Assembly: GCA_933228895.1 (NCBI GenBank)
Contig: OW121848.1
Coordinates: forward strand, 154,334,688-154,398,687
Direction: 5' to 3'
DNA length: 64,000 nucleotides
Source of the DNA: Platycnemis pennipes
Taxonomy: Eukaryota; Arthropoda; Insecta; Odonata; Platycnemididae
This document shows positions 21,759-32,849 of this stretch, piece by piece. The position numbers and the translations under genes are program-made. The notes beneath the pieces were generated by a model. That model was given only the letters and a program-made list of their open reading frames with translations. It was not told where the DNA came from and did not search any database. How positions within the stretch are numbered: position 1 is the stretch's first letter; the number at the start of each line of letters is the position of its first letter.

Positions 21759-24056
21759 TACATTAATATATCCTCAACTTGGATTGATTTAGCCATAACA
21801 GCAAGACAAGATAAAGTTATCACTCACGGACAGATCCCTGCTCCCGGTATCTCTTCCCATGACTTGATATACCTGGTTTACTCTATCAAATCTCCTAAAT
21901 TTAAACAGAAGTACATTTGTCAACGTAATATTAGCAGTATAAATGACGATGATCTTTTGACGGAAGCATATACGTTGCCGTGGCCCTTCATTGAATTCAC
22001 TGAAAAAGTAGACGACAAAGTGGAAATAATGAATACATTTATGATCCACCTCTTAGACAAATTTGCACCAGAAAAAAAGATCCGCATTTCAAAGCCTAAA
22101 GCACCTTGGTTAAATAATGAAATTCGGCAATCAATGGCGGCGCGTGATTTAGCCTATAGAAATTTTAAAAAATTCAGTAATGCTAGTGCTTTCAGCAGAT
22201 ACAAATTCCTCCGAAATAAAACGAAGCAACTCATAAGAAATTCAAAAATTAAATTTTTTCTCTCTGCCACAGCCGTCAAAAACTCGCCAGCCGCTCTATG
22301 GAATAAGCTTCATTCAGTTGGAATTGGTAAAACTAAAAACTCTACAATTCCGCCTAACGTCTGTCTTAACTCTTTAAATAACAAATTTTCTCAGCCAACG
22401 AATCTTATAGCAAAGGATATCAAGGATAAAACCATTCATATGTACAATTCCAAAACCAACTCATTGACAAACAGCAGAAAACAATTCAAATTTTCCCTAG
22501 TGAGCCAGATGCAAGTCTTTGCCTCGTTTAATAGAATCAAGTCCAAGGCCAGGGGCGCTGATGGAATCCCAATAGAATTCATTAAAAAATTACTCCCTTT
22601 CCTCTTGCCATATATCACCAATATTTTCAACTCATCAATTTCTCAAGAACAATTTCCCAGTCAGTGGAAGAGTGCTTTGATCAAACCAATCCCTAAAAAG
22701 ACAAGTTCTTCTCAAGAGAAAGAATTTCGTCCAATTTCATTTCTACCGGTTCTATCAAAAGCATTTGAAAAACTAATTTACGAACAAATTACAGATTTTA
22801 TAAGAGTCAATAATATTCTTGATCAATTTCAATCCGGTTTCCGACATGGACACAGCACTACCTCAGCTCTTGTGAAAATTACTGACGATTTTAGAAGATC
22901 AATGGACAAGAAAGAGTTATCAGTTCTTGTACTTCTTGATTTCAGCAAAGCCTTTGATTCAATAGATAGAGATATCCTTAGAGCAAAAATGAGGGGTATG
23001 GGCTTTTCTTCCTCTGTAGTGAATTGGATTAGATCATACCTATCCCACCGGAAACAGAAAGTTATCTCAAATGACTCTTGCTCCTTGTGGGCCGATGTAT
23101 CTCGAGGAGTACCTCAAGGCTCTATCCTCGGACCTCTTTTATTCTCTCTTTATATTAACGACTGTCCATTATCACTCAGAAACTGCAAACACCATCTTTA
23201 CGCTGACGATTTTCAAATATATCTAAACTCAACTGTTGACAACTTAAGTAATAACTTGGAAAACATCAATAATGATCTTGTAGAAATTAATAATTGGAGC
23301 AAAGCCAACTTCTTAACAATTAATCCTGACAAATCACAAGCCATCATAATTGGATATCCGAGAATTCTTGCATCAATTAAAAAATCTGAGCTTCCGCCCC
23401 TACGAATAAATGGTGATCCAATTCCTTATTGCGAGGCAGTTAGAAATTTGGGAATATTAGTAGATGAAAACCTATCATGGACGTACCATGTAAATAATAT
23501 CTGTAAAACCGTCAATAAATCATTATTTCCCCTTCTCAGATTGAAACATGTGATCCCCACATCTCTTAAGGCACAGCTGGTTTCGGCGTTAATATTACCG
23601 CACTTTGACTACGCCGACACAGTTTATCAAGATCTATCACAAGAACTGTCACTAAAACTTCAACGCTCTCTGAATGCATGCATCAGGTTCATTTTCAATC
23701 TACAGGTATCAGATCACATCACCCAATACATAAATGAACTATCTTGGTTAAAACTTAGTCACAGACGACAACTTCACACCCTCTCTCTTCTTTACCAAAT
23801 TCTGAATACTAAAACGCCTTCTTACCTCTTTGAAGAATTCAAGAAGCTGAAAAATGTCCATGAATCCAATACGCGAGGAAATCATAAGCTGGTAATACCT
23901 CTTCACCGGACTACTATCTTCAATAAATCATTCATTGTCACTGCATGTCGTGAATGGAATAAACTTCCCTTATCCTTAAGAAACTCTCCATCACTTCCAT
24001 CTTTTAAAAGGGCGCTACATAAAACACTTCTTAAAGTTCAGCAGACGGGCACATGA
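21759..24056 (+). CDS. CR1-like reverse transcriptase with residual endonuclease end
   Basis: The frame is open for 765 codons from a TGA at 21756. There is no credible ATG start, since the 5' part was lost on insertion. Counting residues from the TTG at 21864: upstream codons retain the endonuclease end (STWIDLAIT, then PGISSHDLIYL, the last the usual SDH region). Motif A LLDFSKAFDSID is at about 357-368 with catalytic D359. SRGVPQGSILGPLLF is at about 413-427, and the catalytic YADD at 446-449. A LINE-type C-terminus (REWNKLPLSLRNSPSLPSFK) closes the protein at about 695-715. All three polymerase aspartates are present, so the polymerase part looks recently active, but without most of its endonuclease it could not move itself. 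The clade call (CR1/L2/Rex-like) is by motif style only. Confidence 0.9.
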   Translation, partial: YINISSTWIDLAITARQDKVITHGQIPAPGISSHDLIYLVYSIKSPKFKQKYICQRNISSINDDDLLTEAYTLPWPFIEFTEKVDDKVEIMNTFMIHLLDKFAPEKKIRISKPKAPWLNNEIRQSMAARDLAYRNFKKFSNASAFSRYKFLRNKTKQLIRNSKIKFFLSATAVKNSPAALWNKLHSVGIGKTKNSTIPPNVCLNSLNNKFSQPTNLIAKDIKDKTIHMYNSKTNSLTNSRKQFKFSLVSQMQVFASFNRIKSKARGADGIPIEFIKKLLPFLLPYITNIFNSSISQEQFPSQWKSALIKPIPKKTSSSQEKEFRPISFLPVLSKAFEKLIYEQITDFIRVNNILDQFQSGFRHGHSTTSALVKITDDFRRSMDKKELSVLVLLDFSKAFDSIDRDILRAKMRGMGFSSSVVNWIRSYLSHRKQKVISNDSCSLWADVSRGVPQGSILGPLLFSLYINDCPLSLRNCKHHLYADDFQIYLNSTVDNLSNNLENINNDLVEINNWSKANFLTINPDKSQAIIIGYPRILASIKKSELPPLRINGDPIPYCEAVRNLGILVDENLSWTYHVNNICKTVNKSLFPLLRLKHVIPTSLKAQLVSALILPHFDYADTVYQDLSQELSLKLQRSLNACIRFIFNLQVSDHITQYINELSWLKLSHRRQLHTLSLLYQILNTKTPSYLFEEFKKLKNVHESNTRGNHKLVIPLHRTTIFNKSFIVTACREWNKLPLSLRNSPSLPSFKRALHKTLLKVQQTGT

Positions 24057-24720
24057 GCATCACAAGTCACGGGCACTCTCTCAATACACATGATAGATTA
24101 GAACACGGATGGCAAGATAAACGGCACACATTTGACACCATGTTGATGTTTGTTTTTGTTTATTAATTTTTCCTTAATTCCCTTTTATTTATTTATTATT
24201 TTTTTCTTTCTTTCGTTTTTCCACACATTTTGTAATTTTTCTGTTCTTGAATTTTATTATTATCTACTAATTTTCCTATGTACATGCTATTGTATTTGAG
24301 TTATTCTTAAACACTAGTTTTACTGTCAGTAGGATTTCGCAGGTTTTTCACACCCCCCTTCTTGTGTGGGTGTTTTCCTGCAGTGGGTTTTTGCGTAAAG
24401 GATGTAAGCACAATAATCCTCACGTTTTTCCCACATTGTAAATTCTCTCACACACTATTAGATATGTAATATTGATATATTGTGTATGTGTATTTCTTTT
24501 GTGTTAATTTATCATTATTGAACTCCTATAAGTGTATTCTTTACTTATATTATTTTATTATTATTATTTTTTTTTTTGACCTCAGATTGTAATTGTTTTA
24601 AGTATTGACCTCTATTTCTTTTATATATTTATTTTGACGAGGGGTTAGATGGCAGAAGGGACAGTTTTGTCTCAATCTCGCCCCAATAAAGACCTTTTAT
24701 TATTATTATTATTATTATTG
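21759..24720 (+). mobile_element. CR1-like non-LTR retrotransposon, 5'-truncated
   Basis: The copy begins in the last part of the APE endonuclease domain, contains an open reverse-transcriptase frame, and has a T-rich 3' UTR with CAGGTTTTTCACACCCCC and AGATGGCAGAAGGGACAG. It ends in an ATT microsatellite (about 24694-24720), typical of this group's 3' ends. A second 3' tail of the family is at 4250-4325. The bases just after the ATT run encode a LINE-C reverse-transcriptase piece on the other strand, so the copy may have landed in an older LINE-C. Confidence 0.85.
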
Positions 24721-24860
24721 TTTTAAAGTCAGGGTTATCAAAAGCTTTCTCCAAATCCACCAATGCAACGAATGCCGGTACGTTCTTTTCTTATCCAGAA
24801 GCTCCTATGCTCTAGAACATGTCCCCTCTGAGTACGCATTGCCACTATTTGCAATATTAA
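24721..24860 (-). mobile_element. LINE-C reverse-transcriptase motif A fragment
   Basis: On the minus strand the sequence reads PAFVALVDLEKAFDNPDFK. This is the polymerase motif A (DLEKAFD) typical of LINE-C-like reverse transcriptases; the codons before it are broken by stops. It directly abuts the 3' end of the CR1-like element. Confidence 0.65.
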
Positions 24861-25560
24861 TTTCCATAACTTTCGAATCATTTGAGCGACCACACACGCT
24901 CTTCACAAAGACTTATTTTAAAAGAGTCATAGTTGTCGTAGATATCTCACACGAAAACTATCACCATCCCGAAGGAACATCGTTTTCCTTGTGATGTTCA
25001 CCATAATGTTGCTGACTTTATAAAGCGGGTAGGAAGTTAACCAAGTCCTGAGCATGAGCAAGTGAATGAATACGCGCAGTTTTTTTGAAAATTTCATTCC
25101 AAATTGTGCGCACTCAACATTTGAATGAAACAGTTTCGTGGGCGGAAGAGGCGGTAACTTTCCCAAGAGGAGGAAAAAATTCGTCGAGCGTTGACTCTTT
25201 GCACCCACCTCCACCGAGGAGGACGGCGACACTTTCACAGAGTGAAATAAAATACGGTACATTTGGAAATCGTTATGGCTCTTGAAATAGAGGCGTTTAT
25301 TTTTTTCAGTTTTTGCGGAGTAAATAATTTCACAGGGAAACCAAAGATATTTTCCCGTTTGATGATGTCCGTTTGTCGAAACTAAATTCGAAGATCTCTG
25401 CCACGGACGTGTTTATGTCGATGGACGAGCGCTTTCTTCGTTGCTGCCAACTTTGTATGAGTATGCGACGGTTGGAGTGCCTCCCATGGCGATATCTAAG
25501 CACAATCTACCTAAAGATGACGAATGGCTAACCCCTAAGCAAAGGAGTCCATCGGTGTGA
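24861..25560. other. Intergenic stretch, nothing recognised
   Basis: Short overlapping frames at 24927-25285 on both strands show no domain. No repeat ends are identified. Confidence 0.3.
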
Positions 25561-25838
25561 GTTTGAAACAGTATTCGGGATTATCTCGAATAGGTATCCA
25601 AGGAGTCACTTGGTACAAATATGAATCGTTCGCAAATTTAGTGTGTTTGAACTGCTCATTAAAATCTCACTCATAGTGTCCACTTGATGAGTTTTTCTCG
25701 TCCACGACATGTATAGACCTCCGAATGAGATAAAACTCATGTTAAAACAACGAGTGAGATTGTTACGAGCAATTCAAACACACTTAATTTGTTAATCATT
25801 TGTATTTGTACCACGTGACACCTTGGTTACCTATTCAC
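25561..25838. mobile_element. Palindromic MITE (family P), copy 2
   Basis: Left end GTTTGAAACAGTATTCGGGA, TATCTCGAATAGGTATCC. Right end TTTGTACCACGTGACACC, TTGGTTACCTATTC. Inner inverted pairs include TTTGAACTGCTCATTA/GAGCAATTCAAAC and GATGAGTTTTTCTC/GATAAAACTCAT. It lacks the outermost right TIR bases seen in copies 1 and 3. Confidence 0.8.
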
Positions 25839-28104
25839 AGCATGCTGATCATCTGGAGACGGTCACTAAAAATGCATTCGAAATACCGTGACACTTCGAC
25901 ACCGATTTGAGAGTTACGTTCAGAATTCATCTGCTGACTCTCACGGGATTTACGCATTATACAGGTGAATAACGATCCCCAAACTATGAATGGCAAGCTC
26001 CGTTTGCTTTGAGCGACTTGCTTGATTCGATCGGCAGAATTGACTCCCGATGGGCGTGTACCGTTCTCGGAGAAATCAGCTCCGGGTTGGGAAAAGCGTT
26101 CTCCACGGATTCGAGGAGGTAAGACGACTTTCTTCGTGGGTGGGTTCTCGCGGCAGGCATAAGAAGCGAGGGAAGGAGATGCAAGAAGGAAGGCGTAGGA
26201 GGCGCCCCTGTGCCGATCGGGGGAAACTCGCGGCCAGCCAATCACCGAGAAATTTCGTGAAGATCACCAAAGTAGCAAGGAAACGGGGAAAAGGCACTCA
26301 ATACTACTCTGGCAAACGCAAATTCGCAGGAGCAGTCGAATGAATTCCAATCAACGACAACGTAAAAGCGAGACAATTGGGTTAAGTTTTGCCTCTAAAA
26401 ATACCTGTAATAACGATTGCAAATTAGACTTTGGTATAGCAATAATATATTGAAGTCAATATTCAATTCAAATGCTATTTTGTATCTCTCATATAAATCA
26501 CAGAAAAATGAGGAAATGTCAGGACCTCGAAAACGGGAGGCCATCTTTAGAAAGTCACCGTGACGTTACAATTCAGTAAGGTTTACTGTCTTATTGTTAG
26601 ATAACAGATGCATTTCTTCTATGAGGGCAACTGCAACTGAATAAGAAGATATTCCGTGATACCCACTTCTATAAATTGGAGCAAGTGAAATGAATTGGAA
26701 CAGGGAAAATCTGAATTCCGATTAATATTGCCCGAGTCGTTATGGCGATCGAGTTTCTAAAGAACGAGGGAATCAAACTGCCGGAATATTCGTATTGGGT
26801 ACCCATGAACCACTCAGGTGTCCGAAATAGGAACGAGGCATCGTTTAGGGTAGCTTGCAGCATACCAGCAGCAAGCAATAACTAATTGGTCTGTCAATGC
26901 AGCAACGTAAGATGCTTATAGGTGGAGGTCGAAACATGAAATTTAAAAAGAAAATTAAAACGTTCGCGACGGTAGCTATTTTCCACTTTCTTTCTCAGGG
27001 ACCTAAAGTTTTGGTCAAAATTGAAGTTTCATATGTTTTTTTCAACCTAGTAAGGCTCTTTTACCTTATAATTCGTTATATCTCATATTTGTAGTGTATG
27101 GAAAGCATTCTTGAATGATTTCTCGACGATTTTTTCGACCACACTCCTGCTTCGTATGCAACTGTACGCATTGATTAAATACAGTATTTTTTCCACAAAT
27201 AATTTCACTTTACTTCAATAAATTTACTTTAAAATACTTTCCACCATTTTCACTAACTACTGATTCATGCACAATTATGCTATAGATATTTTTAACTACT
27301 TTTCTCCGAATTACCTCACGTAAAAGCTGTAAAATACACATTTCACGTAATTTGTGCATGCCTCTTTCGGATATGAAATTGCACATAACATTTTTTCAAC
27401 TTTCAATGTCATTTGCATACCATTCAACGCTTTTTGTGAGTAGGTATTCGAATTCTACTTTCCAAGACGAAGGCATCGTTAGCCAGCGTGGTGCCTGCTG
27501 AAATCTGCGGTTGCAAGAGTTTGATGATGCAGACCATTCATTGGCGCACACTACGATTTCAAGCCGAGTGTTTGACGCGAATATCGTCGGTCACCGGAAC
27601 GGAATATTTCGATAAATTGAATAGAATCAGGCGATAGTTATTTATCTTTACTATGCAATTCCACGAAGTTATACCTGAAACCTTGAAGTTCATCCCCTCT
27701 AAACCCCAAAAAGTGGTTTTGGAAACAAACTCCAACAATGCCCGGCTCAAGAGACAACCAGAAGCGACTCCTTTACGACGATATTACCCAGCAACCATTC
27801 ACCCAGAAACCCACCGTATCATGGCTACGGTAGAGGCGCGGTGCTACTCCATCGTCTACTTCCCTCTTACCCAGATTAAATCCAAAAAAAACCCTAAATA
27901 CATGCCGATAATAACACCCAAAAACCTTAAAGAAAACATAACCTACCTTCAACATAAAAGTCCTTGAGCAAAATAACCCATCCTTTAGCAATAACTAAAT
28001 AAGCAAACCAGTCACCCTTCGCAAACGAAATAACCTCTCTTACAAAAATCCCACACAATCCCCACGTAACTCTAATCCATCAAAAAAAAAAAATTCCTGC
28101 CTCT
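25839..28104. other. Intergenic: GC-rich patch, then a strand-skewed stretch
   Basis: At 26050-26260 a GC-rich patch carries frames on both strands, including a 136-codon minus frame at 25835-26245, with no domain. From about 27640 to 28090 the plus strand is very poor in G and rich in A and C, producing long but composition-driven frames. A similar skew recurs at about 38490-38810. I recognise no gene. Confidence 0.3.
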
Positions 28105-28720
28105 ATGTGTAACTCCTTAATAACTTCGAACCACCTTACAAACGCAGGTGTAAGCTTTATATTTAAGTGGTACTACAATGAGCACATTACGCCTTATTAC
28201 TTAAAGACTGAGTGTCTAAAACTCGAAGACCGTAAAAAAGTAAAAGTACAATTGTCTTTTTTTATGTTCAATCTAATGTCAATCAAGAGTCCTGAGTATT
28301 TATATGAAAGAATAAATGTCAGTACTTAAGTAACTCTGGCAGGGTTGTTAAGGCACGAAGACGCTTCAAAATACCTAAATGTAGAATAAACTCTTTCCAG
28401 CAATCCCCATTAAATACCGTAATGAGAATTTCGAATGATATCCCTGAACAAATTGTGAATGTAAAAAATACCTAGCAGTTTAAAAGGCTTCAGGTCAGCT
28501 CACTTGTATAAATATTTTTGGACGAACCTTAAATGGAAAATGATTTGTCTCATCCATTTTCAGATACATGTGCACACTTGTATTTTTTGTGCATGTGTAT
28601 ATATGTATATTTTGTATGTAAACTTTTGTTTGAATATGTATCTGCTTCTATTAGAGTATAAGGACATATCATATCCCAATCTATGTAAATCAGTTATGTA
28701 AATCAATATTCTTCATGTGT
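28105..28720 (+). mobile_element. Degraded LINE C-terminal region
   Basis: Frames around 28105-28330 and 28340-28520 read like LINE protein ends: YLKTECLKLEDRKKVKVQLS, SPEYLYERI, then a frame-shifted RRFKIPKCRINSFQQSPLN, MRISNDIPEQI and FKRLQ. The order (arginine-rich strand, SF..S..N, WN.(I/L)P, FK) matches CR1/L2-like termini. Stops occur between pieces. Confidence 0.55.
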
Positions 28721-28774
28721 GATCCTGCAATCTGAGTGCATCTCTATTATTGAAAATGTTATACTTTTTAGTGT

Positions 28775-28905
28775 AATGCCTGATTCCGGACAATCACACA
28801 CATCCATGTCCTGAGTGGTGAAAAAACCCACTCAGGCAGGATTCGAACCCGCGACCCTCAGGTTAGCAGGCGAGGACTTAAACCACGCCGCCACCGGGGC
28901 CTTTA
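28775..28905 (-). mobile_element. tRNA-derived SINE fragment (family S2)
   Basis: On the minus strand: a tRNA-like head with an A-box-like TGGCGGCGTGGTTTAAG, a B box GGGTTCGAATCC and then CTGAGTGGGTTTTTTCACC, followed by ATGGATGTGTGTGATTGTCC. It is not a functional tRNA, because the stems are imperfect and the head continues into SINE body. Confidence 0.65.
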
Positions 28906-30446
28906 TTTGTGACAGCACCAAAATCTAACAAGCCACACTGTATAATGTTTCATAGGACACCAGTCCTAGGGTAATGAATTCCTATTAATATTATGTTATT
29001 ATTACAAAGAGCAGCTAGAGCACCTTGCTCGGTATGACGACATGAGGCTAACTACTGTTTTGATCTCGGCTCTCCAACCTTCTCGAGACGTCTTGAAGCG
29101 AGCGTCTTCGAGAAAGCGGCGCAAGAGGGCGAGAGATACCTCCAGAGGAAGGGGGCGTGGCACTTGGTGGGTGTGGGGGGGAGCCTGCAGGAGTGCGACG
29201 TGAATGGTCGCTGGCCATCTCGAGGTTAAACGTCAACCCAACCGTGGGAAGCGCGAACAGAAGAAGCTCGGGGATCGCATCTCAGGTGACAAGCGGGCGG
29301 TGAAAGGAGAGCTTTGCAAAAGAGCGTACCTACCTACCTACATCTCGTCCTCGCCATCCAGGCGAAATTCGGGACACCAGGTGACAAGGAAACGCACGCG
29401 TGCCATCTGCCGCTTAGGGCGTCCTGCTGGGGGACCAGGACTGGTTCCTTGAAGGAATGAGATTCGCCTCGAAGGCAATCAGCGACGCCAATGTCATTTC
29501 GCCTCATTCGCGTTTCGTTAGTCTTAAGATCCGGAAAGGAGCCGCAGACGCAGGCACGCATTGAATTAAGAGTTCCCAAAGATCCAGTAATAATCAGATA
29601 AAGTGCCTAGAATCAATGGACGGGGAGATTACAATAGGTGTGGCTTAGAAATCTGTCTGCCAGACGTCAGGTTTTCCTAGCGTTATTGTGGGATGAATAA
29701 TAATAATTTAGAGACAAATCTAATGCAAGCGTTTGCACCCACATTGATTAAAGAAATGTTGTGCTAAGAAGAAGAAGCTTCTGAAGAATTTGTCGAACGT
29801 TAATGATAAGAACATTTGGTAAAACAGGCATATATATCACAGTTTAATCCTTGAGTTTATTCTACTTGAGTTTATTTCTTTGAGATTTTTCATGATCTCG
29901 CTTTAATGGCTAATTTCACTAAATGAAACTTTTGACAATCACAACGAAAATTTGCATCAGCAGGAGACTATAGAAGAAATGATTTCTGGAAAATGATCCG
30001 TACACATTAGAAGCAATAGCAGCCTGGAAAAGCAAAGGAATATGCCATTAGATGTGCAAACCACTCTCTGTAGTAAACAGATCGTAGTAACTACGATGTT
30101 TACAACAATACTCTAGCTGACCTATCCCATAACCTGCCTGGATTGTTTACATCATGTGACCTCGTGACGTTTTAATAGGCATACTGTCTATTGGTAATTA
30201 TGTGTTGCTTGGCATCTTGAATTAAATCTGAAGAACTGCATGGCAATAAACTTTTGGATAAAAAATACCTCCACCTGACATTCTTATTGCATCTAACGAC
30301 ATAAAACATCGCGTGTTGAAACTAATTAAAGGCATTCATTAAATAAGACACGTGTTTTAGAGGAAGCGTATCAGAGAAATAAATCGGATTAGCAAACCGT
30401 CGAGTGTTGCGTGTTTCCGGAGCGCCAACACCTGTCTCTGAAGTAG
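28906..30446. other. Intergenic with a GC-rich patch at 29060-29460
   Basis: The patch is CpG- and purine-rich (GAAAGCGGCGCAAGAGGGCG, GGAAGGGGGCGTGGCAC). It holds frames of 62-82 codons on both strands, none recognisable. It might be a promoter or 5' untranslated exon. The remainder is AT-rich and featureless. Confidence 0.3.
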
Positions 30447-30650
30447 TGCATCTACATCTACACGATATTCTGCAAGCCACCTCGAGGGTGTGTGGCAGGG
30501 GGTGAAGATCACCAAGCATGCACTACTAACATGCAAACAAGCAGCTATAGGGTCTCATGCAACTAGATAGTTAGTATCTAGTTGCATGAGACCCTAGTCT
30601 AGTAGTGTTGCATGAGACCCTAGATTCTAGTAGTGTTGCACCAATTAGTG
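30447..30650 (-). mobile_element. LINE-A 3' tail containing a perfect palindrome
   Basis: The complement of the terminal hallmark is clear: ATCTACATCTACACGATATT, GCAAGCCACCTCGAGGGTG, TGTGGCAGGGGGTGAAGATC. Its 3' UTR region is rearranged by the inverted repeat at 30548-30596 and by direct repeats just after it. Confidence 0.75.
30548..30596. repeat. 22-bp perfect inverted repeat, 5-base loop
   Basis: Arms at 30548-30569 and 30575-30596 are exactly complementary (core CTCATGCAACTAGAT), with loop GTTAG. The adjacent sequence to about 30642 repeats GTTGCATGAGACCCTAG and TCTAGTAGTGTTGCA in direct orientation. It lies in LINE-A 3' UTR sequence, so it probably arose by local template switching or hairpin slippage. 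Confidence 0.85.
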
Positions 30651-31059
30651 AACGCATCCTCAAAAGTCTCCACGTGTCTCTCGGAGCACTCCGTAGACGC
30701 AGATGTGCATGTATTCATAGTCTTATATATTCCTCCCGCTTATTTTCCGCACGTCTCGTTGGCTATGACTTACCTATGTACTTCCTTGACTGCAACGTGC
30801 GCCACTGCGTCCAAACCTCACCACGACGGCCGAGCGACCCGGTGCAGTAAATAGCCCAGAGTGCGGTCGACGAAGGCTTTCTGTCTCATTTAGGCTGCAA
30901 TGGCTCCCACGGGGTATGCTGACGAATGTCTGCAAAAAGGGAGCAAAAAGGGACAGACATTAAAAGTGTGCGCGATTTAGGAATGACATTTCTTCAGAAA
31001 TGAAAATTTCATATCTTGAAATGGCCTGTGTGCATAATAGTGACACATGGCCGTGAGAC

Positions 31060-31710
31060 CGACGCGACGCCTGCCGGCTATTAATAGGCTTGAATAACGA
31101 ATTGGAGTGTGTGCAGCGAAGATCGGCATGGTTTGTAAAGGGACCGTATGAAAACGGTCTTTTATGTACGTAAGCCAGTCTATTAGATGAACTAAAATGG
31201 GAATCATCATCAGACCGTAGGTTGAAATTTAGACTTAATTTGTTAACTAAATTCCAGGACAATATTTTCACTGACTGCGTTAAAATATTTTGCTAACTGA
31301 AACTCACTATGCTAGACTAGACCATGGTAATAAAATTAGAGAAATTGATTGACGAACCGAGAGATTCAAATTGTACTTCTTTCCTCGTACAATTTAGGGA
31401 TATGAATATATGTAAATATAGCCAATAGTATATTAGGGATATGAATAACGGTAAATATATCCAGTACGAGTGTAGCAATGGATAACATAGGTAGCTGCAT
31501 GTTGGTGTAAGGACTTAAAGCTAATCCAACTAACAGCATGTTTTTGTATGTTTGCTTTGCTATTTTTATCTTTTTTTTAATAGTGAAGTTTAGAACGGTA
31601 TATAAATACTAATCCTTTTTTTATGCATGACATGTAGTGCATGTTTGGTGAGCGTTCACCCCCTGCCACACACCTTTATGGTGGCTTGCAGGGTATTATG
31701 TAGATGTATG
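31060..31710 (+). mobile_element. LINE-A 3' end, upstream of two abutting tails
   Basis: Coding debris runs from GCTTGAATAACGAATTGGAG (LNNELERVQRRS region) through RRLKFRLNLLTKFQ-like and SFFPRTI-like codons. The 3' UTR follows and ends with TTCACCCCCTGCCACACACC and GGTGGCTTGCAGGGTATTAT. A segment GGGATATGAATA...AAATATA is duplicated internally at about 31396-31470. Confidence 0.8.
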
Positions 31711-31963
31711 AATACAAGTGTATCAATGGATAGCATAGGTAGTTGCATGTTGGTGTACCAAGGACTTTAAGCCAACTCAACTAACAGCTTGTTTTTGCAT
31801 CATTTCTTTGCTATTTTTATCTTTTTCAAATTGTGATGGTTAGACTAGAATATTATTACTAATCCTTTTTATTCCTGACATGTAATACATGTTTGGCGTG
31901 AATTCACCCCCTGCCACACACCTTTATGGTGGCTTGCAGGGTATTTTGTAGATGTACACATAT
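31711..31963 (+). mobile_element. LINE-A 3' end, directly after another copy
   Basis: It starts within the family's 3' UTR (GAATACAAGTGTATCAATGG, ATAGCATAGGTAGTTGCATG) exactly where the preceding copy's GTAGATGTA tail ends. It finishes with its own TTCACCCCCTGCCACACACC...TTGCAGGGTATTTTGTAG. Confidence 0.8.
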
Positions 31964-32329
31964 GACATGACAATACGGAAGCTCTGCTTTTATGTGTGGG
32001 GCTCAGTGATCCGGTTTACCCTAGTAGGAGCACGTAATATGCAGTTTGAGATTGTTGTAAGGGACAAACCATAGCACTACAGAGTAACCGAGGTCCCAAA
32101 GCGATAACTTCCCGACCAATAGACGCGTCGCCGCGCGGCATTTAAACGCCCGAACTAACGGTGTTTTGACACACAAATGTCTGCTGCGAGAGGGCCCCCG
32201 GTAATTTTTTTTTTTTACCTTAAGAAAGGGGGAAGTGGTTGCTCACTGAGGAAGCCACTCCTGTGTCCCAATTAAGCGCACCTTGAGCAGGTGTGCGACC
32301 TTGAAACTCAGAGGAGCCCAGATCACACT
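31964..32329. other. Short intergenic stretch, nothing recognised
   Basis: It contains an oligo-T run near 32206-32217. No coding or repeat signal is clear. Confidence 0.3.
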
Positions 32330-32560
32330 TACATCTACATCTACGCAATACCCTGCAAGCCACCGCGAAGGTGTGTGGCAGGGGGTGAATTCACACCAAA
32401 CATGTAGGCTACTACATGGAAACATGTTAGACAAAAGGGCCTCATACCGCTAGATGGTCAGTAATTATAGAGTAATAAAGGCATTGATTGTTAATACATG
32501 GGATCATGCACTGCAGACTACTTAGTCGAGCTGAATTTAACAACATCTTGACATCTTGCC
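32330..32560 (-). mobile_element. LINE-A 3' tail
   Basis: The plus strand reads ATCTACATCTACGCAATACC, CTGCAAGCCACCGCGAAGG, TGTGTGGCAGGGGGTGAATT. 3' UTR segments shared with other copies follow (TACTACATGGAAACATGTTAG, GATCATGCACTGCAGACTAC). Confidence 0.8.
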
Positions 32561-32849
32561 TGCAATAAAAGAATAGAAATTAACAATAGTAAGGTTTTTC
32601 AATCGTTCAATGTGGGAGTTTACTTCATCAAAGGCAATAGGATTCATCAATTTCGATTCGTGCCCTACCATAAATGTACTCATTTTACGCAAAATATTTG
32701 GATTGAGGAATCCTATAGTTTACTAGAAAATTAAATTTTAATTTTAAGTTCATTTGAAAAAGTTCTTAATGGCGGGGGACTGCGCAGCCATTTTGCTATC
32801 GTAACAGGTACATGCTTTACGTTGCGAGGTATAGGAAATATTCGTCTCC

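Noticed and set aside
25835..26245. 136-codon minus-strand frame
   Set aside because: It crosses from MITE P flank into a GC-rich patch, with other frames open on both strands; no domain or signal.
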